DNA from: Betaproteobacteria bacterium
GTDB taxonomy: Bacteria; Pseudomonadota; Gammaproteobacteria; Burkholderiales; Burkholderiaceae_C
Length of the DNA: 11,253 nucleotides
NCBI GenBank assembly: GCA_009923345.1
Contig: RFTR01000045.1
Span: forward strand, 1-11,253
Direction of reading: 5' to 3'
Below the pieces are notes generated by a model. The model did not search any database. It was not told the origin of the DNA and saw only the letters and a program-made list of their open reading frames with translations. The position numbers and the translations under genes are program-made. This document shows positions 1-5,971 of the stretch, piece by piece. How positions within the stretch are numbered: position 1 is the first letter of the stretch; every line of letters begins with the position of its first letter.

Positions 1-13
1 TGAAATCTAAGTT

Positions 14-961
14 ATGAAGATTCTCTTCATCGCTGACCCGTTGGCGTCTTTCCAAATCTACAAAGACACCACGTTTGCGATGATGCGAGAGGCGCAGAAA
101 CGCGGCCACCAATTGTTTGTATGTGAACCGCATCATGTAGTTTGGCAAAGTGGTCAAGCGGTGAATGCCCAAGTTGAGCAAGTGCACCTCACAGGTGCTC
201 AAGAGACATGGTTTGAAGTGCAGGGCGTGCATGCCGACCGTGTTTTGCATAGTTTCGATGCGGTGGTGATGCGCAAAGACCCGCCGTTTGACAGTGAATA
301 CTTTTACGCTACGCATTTATTAGAACAAGCAGAGCGCGAAGGTGCGAAAGTTTTTAACAAACCCAGTGCGCTTCGTAATCATCCAGAAAAACTCGCCATA
401 TTGGAGTTTGCGCAATTCATCAGCCCGACTTTGGTGACGCGTGATGCTCAAGCGATTAGAGCTTTTCAAGCCGTGCACCGCGACATTATTTTGAAGCCCT
501 TAGATGGCATGGGTGGCATGGGGATTTTTCGTGTCAAAGATGACGCGCTCAATCTCGGCGCCATCATCGAGACATTGAATCGCGAAGGTGCGCAAACCGT
601 CATGGTTCAAAAGTTTCTGCCTGCTATTTCCCAAGGCGACAAACGTGTTTTAGTGATTGGCGGCAAAGTTGTGCCGTATTGTTTGGCGCGTATTCCACAG
701 GGCGGAGAGGTGCGTGGCAATTTAGCTGCTGGCGGCAAGGGTGTTGCACAAGCCATTTCTGCGCGCGATCGAGAAATTGCAGAGGCTATTGGCCCCGTGT
801 TGGCGCAACGTGGCTTGTTGTTGATTGGCTTAGATGTGATTGGCGATAACTTGACAGAAATCAATGTCACAAGCCCCACCTGTTTCCAAGAAATTTTTGA
901 CCAAACGGGCTGTGATGTAGCAGCACTATTCGTCGATGCTTTAGAGCTCGCTGCGGCATAG
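14..961 (+). CDS. gshB: Glutathione synthetase
   Basis: This enzyme joins gamma-glutamylcysteine and glycine, using ATP, to make glutathione in the cytoplasm; it is the second step of glutathione synthesis. The 315-residue length matches the bacterial GshB family (about 316 in E. coli). The N-terminal domain (about residues 1-120) begins KILFIADPL, typical of the family. The ATP-grasp part shows KPLDGMGGMG at 161-170, RIPQGGEVRGNLAAGGKG at 226-243, a metal-binding-type D274, and the family signature NVTSPTCFQEI at 284-294. The ATG start gives the standard N-terminus; the ribosome site is weak (TAAG just upstream). Only 13 bases precede it, so its upstream neighbour cannot be seen; in related genomes this is often gshA, which is inference here. 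The next gene starts 6 bases downstream on the same strand, so the two are probably co-transcribed. Confidence 0.96.
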   Translation: MKILFIADPLASFQIYKDTTFAMMREAQKRGHQLFVCEPHHVVWQSGQAVNAQVEQVHLTGAQETWFEVQGVHADRVLHSFDAVVMRKDPPFDSEYFYATHLLEQAEREGAKVFNKPSALRNHPEKLAILEFAQFISPTLVTRDAQAIRAFQAVHRDIILKPLDGMGGMGIFRVKDDALNLGAIIETLNREGAQTVMVQKFLPAISQGDKRVLVIGGKVVPYCLARIPQGGEVRGNLAAGGKGVAQAISARDREIAEAIGPVLAQRGLLLIGLDVIGDNLTEINVTSPTCFQEIFDQTGCDVAALFVDALELAAA

Positions 962-967
962 GGATCT

Positions 968-2269
968 ATGTACGAATTTGCGCCAACCCCGCAAGCCGCG
1001 CAAGCGCGCCTTGACCTGGTGAACCCAAAGGATTATGCGCACACCCGTAATTCGCTAGACGGTGCAGTCACGCATTTGTCGCCGTATTTGACCCATGGTT
1101 TTTTAAGCGTTCCAGACATTGCCTATGTGATGTTCCATCGCCATCGATTAGGCGTACAACATAAGTTGATGTTTGAGTTGGGGTGGCGTGAATACTTTCA
1201 GCATTTGCACAAACACCATGGAGATGGAATTGGTGCCTCTTTGCGCGAAGGCATATTGCCAGATGCCTCCTACAAGCGTGAGATGCCAGAAGATGTGATG
1301 CATGCTTGTTCGCGCGTGCCTGTGATCGACCACGCTGTTCGTATGCTCTATGCCACCGGATATTTGCACAACCACGCGCGACTATGGTTGGCCAGTTATT
1401 TGGTGCATCTGCGCAAAGTGCATTGGCGCGTTGGCGCGGATTGGATGTACAGCCATTTGCTCGATGGTGATGTGGCGAGCAATTACTTGAGTTGGCAATG
1501 GGTCAGCTCGACGGGTAGCAACAAGCCTTATTTGTTCAATGCAGAAAACGTGGAAATGTTTGCGCCACCTGCCTGGTTCAGTCGCGGCACAGTGTTGGAC
1601 ACCACTTACGAAACGATTGAAATTTTGGCTAACAGCCCTGCAGTGTTGACGCAATCCAGCGAGCAAGCATTTGAGTGGAATATTCCCAGAGTGACAGCAG
1701 AGCCACCACCGTTGCTAGGTTTCGTCGCGCCCGATGCAAACACAGTGAAAGGCCGTGATGTCTGGCTGGTGCACCCTTGGTGCTTGGCGGATATGCCCAA
1801 AGACCTACCCGCAGATGTGGTCTGTGTTGCAGCAGTATGGTCTGAAAGCTTAGCGCTAAGGCCATGGAGCGAGCGTCGTTGGCAGTTTGTGGGCGAGCGC
1901 ATGGTGGCTATGTCCACGCAAACTTGGTTTGGTTCTGCGACAGATATTGAGCGCGCTTTGGCGCAAGCCAAAGCTGTCCATATGGTTGACCACCTACGTG
2001 TGCCAGAAATGTCCTCGATACCTTGGCAAAAACGTCCAGCCCCAAGACTATTTCGCGAGCTTGATCAACCTATGGATTCTTTTTCTAAATGGTGGGTGAA
2101 GGTCAACAACGGTGTACGGCACTTGCAGCAGTTGGTTTATCCATTGGCGCCTCGGGAATTACCATCCACCAGCAAATCACCTATAAAAACACCAGCAGAA
2201 GTGGTGCGCAAGCAACCCGTTTTGCAGTCTGTGCTTAATCGGCGGGCGCAGGGCGAACCGCCACAATGA
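968..2269 (+). CDS. Photolyase/cryptochrome-family flavoprotein with apparently swapped domain order
   Basis: The family comprises FAD-containing, blue-light-driven DNA photolyases and cryptochrome photoreceptors. The 433-residue protein starts almost at once with the FAD-binding helical domain: THLSPYLTHGFLS at 35-47, ELGWREYFQHL at 70-80, TGYLHNHARLWLASYL at 130-145 and DGDVASNYLSWQWVSSTG at 166-183. The roughly 200-residue antenna domain that normally comes first is missing. Instead residues about 263-379 resemble that domain: two strands (DVWLVHPW, VVCVAAVW), RPWSERRWQFV, another strand (TWFG), a helix, AVHMVDHL, and FSKWWVKV, which recalls the VFTPFW end of the antenna domain. By eye-alignment with E. 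coli PhrB, N172 matches the flavin-contacting Asn378, W176 and W153 match Trp382 and Trp359, W178 matches Trp384, and E70 and W73 match Glu274 and Trp277. Arg342 is His136 and Met345 is Leu139. The tail 395-433 looks unstructured. The spacing of 6 bases after gshB, with AGGG before the ATG, suggests co-expression. Family membership is sure; repair activity is not. Confidence 0.85.
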   Translation: MYEFAPTPQAAQARLDLVNPKDYAHTRNSLDGAVTHLSPYLTHGFLSVPDIAYVMFHRHRLGVQHKLMFELGWREYFQHLHKHHGDGIGASLREGILPDASYKREMPEDVMHACSRVPVIDHAVRMLYATGYLHNHARLWLASYLVHLRKVHWRVGADWMYSHLLDGDVASNYLSWQWVSSTGSNKPYLFNAENVEMFAPPAWFSRGTVLDTTYETIEILANSPAVLTQSSEQAFEWNIPRVTAEPPPLLGFVAPDANTVKGRDVWLVHPWCLADMPKDLPADVVCVAAVWSESLALRPWSERRWQFVGERMVAMSTQTWFGSATDIERALAQAKAVHMVDHLRVPEMSSIPWQKRPAPRLFRELDQPMDSFSKWWVKVNNGVRHLQQLVYPLAPRELPSTSKSPIKTPAEVVRKQPVLQSVLNRRAQGEPPQ

Positions 2270-2630
2270 AATATTCGGTTTCGCCAAAACAGTTTGGCAA
2301 GCCGCGATGCTGTTGGTAGAGCATCACCACTTTTTGACCAATATGCGTATTGATTTGATCAGCGACTGCATCATCTCGCACCGTAAAGAAAAATTTGTCG
2401 GGAATGGCGGGCAAAGACGCTAATGCACGTATCTGCTCGCCCTCCCATGTTTTACAAACCCAGCCCTTATAAGACAGCTTTTGCACAAACCCCACGCTCT
2501 CGCCTTGCGAGTAGGTGTAGTGGTAGGTGAATGCCAAATAACCACCTAACAACAAGAGAGCCGATAGAACCAAGCCTATGACAGAGCGCAAGGCAAAGCG
2601 CGCGACGGTTTGTATAAAAGAGTCACTCAT
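2235..2630 (-). CDS. Small single-pass membrane protein of unknown function
   Basis: The 131-residue protein has one clear membrane segment at about 14-36 (SVIGLVLSALLLLGGYLAF), with Arg11 and Arg15 on the N-terminal side, and a soluble domain of about 95 residues. The soluble part contains GESVGFVQKLSYKGWVCKTWEGE at 43-65 and two cysteines, C59 and C114 (LPNCFGE). I recall proteins with a similar GxxxGFxxKxSxKGWxCKTWEGE stretch in other bacteria, sometimes labelled 6-phosphogluconate dehydrogenase. That label has no visible support here, because there is no dinucleotide-binding fold. The ATG overlaps the glcB stop as ATGA, so translation is probably coupled to glcB. Its 3' end overlaps the convergent photolyase-like gene by 35 bases. 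If the basic residues stay inside, the soluble domain would face the periplasm, where the two cysteines could form a disulfide; this is inference. Function is not known. Confidence 0.85.
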   Translation of the reverse strand: MSDSFIQTVARFALRSVIGLVLSALLLLGGYLAFTYHYTYSQGESVGFVQKLSYKGWVCKTWEGEQIRALASLPAIPDKFFFTVRDDAVADQINTHIGQKVVMLYQQHRGLPNCFGETEYFIVAVRPAPAD

Positions 2631-4843
2631 GCAGTCGATTTGACTTTAAGTCTCCATGCATGCAACAGGGGCTCGGTGTAGCCACTGGGTTGTTCTTTAC
2701 CTTTGAAAACCAAATCTAATGCAGCTTTGTAAGCGGCAGAGGTGGCGAAATGACCTGCCATATCTTTGTAAAGGGGATCTGCTGCATTTTGTTGGTCCAC
2801 TACGGCAGCCATACGTTCAAACGTCGACTTCACTTGTGCGGATGTCACCACACCGTGCTCTAACCAGTTGGCTATGTGCTGGCTAGAAATGCGCAGGGTC
2901 GCGCGGTCTTCCATCAGACCGACGTTGTGGATGTCAGGCACTTTAGAGCAACCTACACCTTGGTCAATCCAGCGCACCACATAGCCCAAGATGCCTTGCA
3001 CGTTGTTGTCCAGCTCTTGTTGTTTTTCGCTGGCACTCCAGTTGGCTTTAGCGACCACAGGAACTTGTAGCAAGTCATCCAAGATCTTGTTGCGCACTTT
3101 GTTGAGGTCGATTTTTTCCAACTCTTTTTGCACATCGCTGACCTTGACTTGGTGGTAGTGCATGGCGTGAAGCACAGCGGCTGTGGGGCTTGGCACCCAA
3201 GCTGTGTTGGCACCCGCTTTGGGATGCGCGATTTTTTGTTGCAACATCGCGGCCATCAAATCAGGCATGGCCCACATACCTTTACCGATTTGTGCTTTGC
3301 CACGCAAACCGCAAGACAAGCCAACCAACACGTTGTTCTTTTCGTAGGCTTGGATCCACGCACTGCTCTTCATATCGCCTTTGCGCAACATGGGCCCCGC
3401 TTGCATCGCGGTGTGCATTTCATCGCCCGTGCGGTCAAGGAAGCCTGTGTTGATAAAGGCTACGCGGCTGGATGCGGCAGCAATACAAGCCTTCAAGTTC
3501 ACGCTGGTGCGACGCTCTTCGTCCATGATGCCGAGCTTGACGGTGCTATCGGCCAGTCCTAAAACTTTTTCAACACGGCTAAATAATTCAGCAGCAAATG
3601 CCACTTCAGCAGGCCCATGCATTTTGGGTTTGACGATATACACAGAACCAGTTCGAGAGTTGCGAATACCGTTTTTGCCATGGCCTTTGAGGTCGTGCAA
3701 AGCGATGGCCGTGGTGACCACGGCATCCAAAATGCCTTCTGGAATTTCGTGGGTGGTACCGTGTTTGTCGGTGTACAAAATGGCAGGGTTGGTCATCAGG
3801 TGGCCAACATTGCGCAAGAACAACAAAGAGCGTCCGTGCAGAGTAACTACCTCACCTTTTTTGCCGGTGTATTGGCGATCAGGGTTGAGGCCGCGGGTGA
3901 AGGTGCGGCCACCTTTTTCGACAGCTTCGGTCAGTGTGCCTTTCACAATGCCTAGCCAATTGCTATAGGCCAGCACTTTGTCTTGGGCGTCGACCACGGC
4001 AACCGAGTCTTCCAAATCCAAAATAGTCGACAAGGCCGCCTCCACCACCAGGTCGCAAACGCCTGCAGCGTCCGTTGCGCCAATAGGGGTGTTGCGGTTG
4101 ATTTGAATGTCCAAATGCAGTCCGTTGTGTTCCAGCAAAACAGATGTCGGATGCGAAGCAGATCCTTGGAAGCCAATGAATTGCGCAGGTTTTGCTAATG
4201 TTGAGGTGACGCCTTTGCCTAAGGTGACCACCAATTCGCCCTTCACGATGGCGTAGCCAGTGGAGTCGATGTGGGAGCCCTTTTTCAATGGCACGGTGCG
4301 ATCCAACACATAGCGTGCATATTCAATCACTTTGGCGCCACGCACGGGGTTGTAGGCTTTGCCTTTTTCAGCGCCGCCTGTTTCTGGTAGCGCATCTGTG
4401 CCGTACAAGGCGTCGTACAAAGAACCCCAGCGTGCATTTGCGGCGTTCAGTGCATAACGCGCATTCAAGATGGGCACCACCAATTGCGGGCCCGCTTGCA
4501 GCGCCAGTTCGGCATCGACGTTTTGGGTGGTGGCTTTGACTTTGTCGGGCACGGGCACCAAGTAGCCAATGCTTTCTAAAAATTTCCGGTAGGCCTTCAT
4601 GTCTTTGATTGGGCCAGGGTTCTTTTTATGCCATTGGTCGAGTTCGGTTTGCAAACGGTCACGTTCGGCCAGCAAAGTTATGTTTTTGGGTGCCAAGTCT
4701 TGCACGATGGCATCAAAGCCTTGCCAAAACTGGTGGGCGCTGATACCCGTATCAGGCAAAACTTGGGACTCTATGAAATGGTGCAAGTTGGTGGCGACTT
4801 GAAGGCTATGAACAATGGTGCGTGGCTGCGTGGCGTAGGTCAT
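2627..4843 (-). CDS. glcB: Malate synthase G
   Basis: This cytoplasmic enzyme condenses glyoxylate with acetyl-CoA to give malate and CoA, with Mg2+. It is used for growth on glycolate, glyoxylate or C2 compounds. The 738 residues compare with about 723 in E. coli GlcB and match it over the whole length. Conserved blocks include GPQLVVPILNARYALNAANA at 118-137, VKPKMHGPAEVAFA at 404-417, GIMDEERRTSVNLKAC at 438-453, FINTGFLDRTGDE at 463-475, GKAQIGKGMWAMPDLMA at 515-531 and DIHNVGLMEDRATLRISSQH at 637-656. By alignment from memory, E442 and D470 match the Mg ligands Glu427 and Asp455, D646 matches the catalytic base Asp631, and R344 is the likely Arg338. The extra residues are mostly short insertions around 300-400. 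The ATG start gives the usual N-terminus. The leader just upstream is pyrimidine-rich with no clear Shine-Dalgarno site. It lies between a TDT-type transporter gene upstream and a small membrane protein gene downstream (4-base overlap). Confidence 0.97.
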   Translation of the reverse strand: MTYATQPRTIVHSLQVATNLHHFIESQVLPDTGISAHQFWQGFDAIVQDLAPKNITLLAERDRLQTELDQWHKKNPGPIKDMKAYRKFLESIGYLVPVPDKVKATTQNVDAELALQAGPQLVVPILNARYALNAANARWGSLYDALYGTDALPETGGAEKGKAYNPVRGAKVIEYARYVLDRTVPLKKGSHIDSTGYAIVKGELVVTLGKGVTSTLAKPAQFIGFQGSASHPTSVLLEHNGLHLDIQINRNTPIGATDAAGVCDLVVEAALSTILDLEDSVAVVDAQDKVLAYSNWLGIVKGTLTEAVEKGGRTFTRGLNPDRQYTGKKGEVVTLHGRSLLFLRNVGHLMTNPAILYTDKHGTTHEIPEGILDAVVTTAIALHDLKGHGKNGIRNSRTGSVYIVKPKMHGPAEVAFAAELFSRVEKVLGLADSTVKLGIMDEERRTSVNLKACIAAASSRVAFINTGFLDRTGDEMHTAMQAGPMLRKGDMKSSAWIQAYEKNNVLVGLSCGLRGKAQIGKGMWAMPDLMAAMLQQKIAHPKAGANTAWVPSPTAAVLHAMHYHQVKVSDVQKELEKIDLNKVRNKILDDLLQVPVVAKANWSASEKQQELDNNVQGILGYVVRWIDQGVGCSKVPDIHNVGLMEDRATLRISSQHIANWLEHGVVTSAQVKSTFERMAAVVDQQNAADPLYKDMAGHFATSAAYKAALDLVFKGKEQPSGYTEPLLHAWRLKVKSTA

Positions 4844-4873
4844 GGTGCGTCTGAGGAATGGGAAAAAGAAAAA

Positions 4874-4901
4874 AGGGTAAAAAGCGATCTTAGGGTAAAA
4901 A
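4874..4901. repeat. Direct repeat AGGGTAAAAA x2 upstream of glcB
   Basis: Two exact copies of AGGGTAAAAA lie at 4874-4883 and 4892-4901, 18 bases apart start to start, in the 72-base gap between the transporter stop (4916) and the glcB start (4843). On the coding strand of glcB they read TTTTTACCCT. They could be a regulator site or chance in an A-rich stretch; I see no convincing -35/-10 pair with them. Confidence 0.4.
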
Positions 4902-4915
4902 CAAGAACCAGGGAC

Positions 4916-5920
4916 TTAGCCCGCTTCTGGCGTTAGCAAGTCTCCGCTTTGCAGGCCCTTGAGAGTCGCAAAGCTTAGCCATAGAACTAGCATGGTGGTG
5001 GTAGCAAGTAGGGCATAACTAGGGAGCACCAGCCACTTGCAGTTGGCTTCGAAGGCTAATCGCAAGCTGAGGATGGTGAATGCTGCCATCGGAAAGCTCA
5101 TGCCCCAATGTGGCATGCCAAAGGGCAGGTTGCGCAGGGTATTGATTTGCGTCATGGCCAACGCTAAAAAGAAGGCTGCAATTCCCCACACGCACCAAAT
5201 CCAAGGCAGTGCCACGCCCATAAGCAATAGGTCTAAGCCGACGATAGAAGGGGGGACAACCATGATGAACAAGGAGGGAACCATGCGCGGTGGCAAGGGG
5301 CCGACATGCACCCAACGCACTACCAATAAAGCTAGCATGACCGGCCATAAAAATAGCCCCAGACCAAACTGCGCCATGGCCCAAGGTTCTAGTTCAATCG
5401 TCAGCCCTGCCAAAGGCGCCAGCGCATTTCCCACTACGGGGATAAACAAAACAGGCGTGATGGCGTTCCAACTTGGACCTCCTGCTTCCTTGGCTTGCAA
5501 CCATCGCGCAGTCACCCAAAGTGTTGCGGCGATTTCTAATAAAGAACCAGCTGCCCATGTAAGACGTAGTCCAGTGTTGAGATTTTCAGACACATTCCAA
5601 AACATCGATACCCCCAAACCTGCCAATAGCATGATGGAAATGGGAATGGTTGCCAGAAATGGGTGCTGATCAGGATGCTGCATATCCATAGCAACGGCCC
5701 AAGGGTATTTGGACCAACGTACCAGACTCAATAGGCTTACCACCAGAAAAATAACCAACGCCACAGCGCCAGCGATCGTTGCCAATAAAGTAGCGTGCCC
5801 CTCATCGGACTCTGAAGCGCGCCACCATGCTTGCGCCAAGCCGCACCAGCCCATCACGGGTACTAACCAAATGGGGGATAGATGTTCTAGGGTGCTTGTG
5901 CCACGTGAAAGGTATTGCAT
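4916..5920 (-). CDS. TDT/SLAC1-family membrane transporter (TehA-like, possible C4-dicarboxylate or anion carrier)
   Basis: This is a strongly hydrophobic protein with about ten predicted membrane helices. From the ATG at 5920 it has 334 residues, the normal size for the family. The start, with LEHLSPIWLVPVMGWCGLA at about residues 11-29, resembles the first helix of TDT/SLAC1 proteins. Near the C-terminus PFGMPHWGMSFPMAAFT at about 266-282 matches the conserved W..FP region. Known members are yeast Mae1 (malate uptake), bacterial TehA and plant SLAC1 (anion channels). Substrate cannot be read from sequence; placement directly upstream of glcB makes a dicarboxylate plausible, which is inference. 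The frame stays open to 6013, but that start is TTG and lies inside argS, and the extra 31 residues are unlike the family; the ATG at 5920 is preferred although no Shine-Dalgarno site precedes it. It is divergent from argS with 51 bases between starts and is followed by glcB after 72 bases. Confidence 0.8.
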   Translation of the reverse strand: MQYLSRGTSTLEHLSPIWLVPVMGWCGLAQAWWRASESDEGHATLLATIAGAVALVIFLVVSLLSLVRWSKYPWAVAMDMQHPDQHPFLATIPISIMLLAGLGVSMFWNVSENLNTGLRLTWAAGSLLEIAATLWVTARWLQAKEAGGPSWNAITPVLFIPVVGNALAPLAGLTIELEPWAMAQFGLGLFLWPVMLALLVVRWVHVGPLPPRMVPSLFIMVVPPSIVGLDLLLMGVALPWIWCVWGIAAFFLALAMTQINTLRNLPFGMPHWGMSFPMAAFTILSLRLAFEANCKWLVLPSYALLATTTMLVLWLSFATLKGLQSGDLLTPEAG

Positions 5921-5926
5921 GGCAAG

Positions 5927-5932
5927 AGTGTA
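5927..5932 (-). promoter_or_regulatory. Possible -10 hexamer TACACT for the transporter gene
   Basis: TACACT on the minus strand fits the TAnnnT core of a sigma-70 -10 box and sits exactly 6 bases before the ATG at 5920. If used, transcription would start at or very near the start codon. No good -35 is visible, so support is weak. Confidence 0.25.
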
Positions 5933-5934
5933 GA

Positions 5935-5949
5935 TGCGCTTAGTGCGCA
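5935..5949. repeat. Inverted repeat TGCGC-TTAGT-GCGCA in the divergent region
   Basis: Perfect 5-base arms at 5935-5939 and 5945-5949 flank a 5-base spacer, near the middle of the 51-base region between the divergent start codons. It lies upstream of both candidate -10 hexamers, where a regulator could affect both directions. The arms are short, so chance is possible. Confidence 0.3.
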
Positions 5950-5959
5950 GTACCGAACG

Positions 5960-5965
5960 TAAAAT
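5960..5965 (+). promoter_or_regulatory. Possible -10 hexamer TAAAAT for argS
   Basis: TAAAAT matches the sigma-70 -10 consensus at five of six positions and ends 6 bases before the argS ATG at 5972. The -35 position (about 5937-5942, CGCTTA) is poor. This spacing is what leaderless transcripts show in other bacteria. The argS start also lacks a Shine-Dalgarno site. Confidence 0.35.
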
Positions 5966-5971
5966 CGCCCC

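Noticed and set aside
1..13. TGA at 1-3 or TAA at 8-10 as the stop of an upstream gene
   Set aside because: Too little sequence lies upstream to identify a frame or product.
3381..3968. A 195-codon plus-strand frame opposite glcB
   Set aside because: It lies over the most conserved part of malate synthase G and shows no independent motif.
5037..5669. A 210-codon plus-strand frame opposite the transporter gene
   Set aside because: The minus-strand frame encodes a coherent multi-helix TDT protein; the plus frame has no domain features.
4916..5920. Calling the transporter a tellurite-resistance protein
   Set aside because: TehA-like naming reflects fold only; nothing in the sequence or neighbours points to tellurite, and the context next to glcB favours an organic acid or anion.
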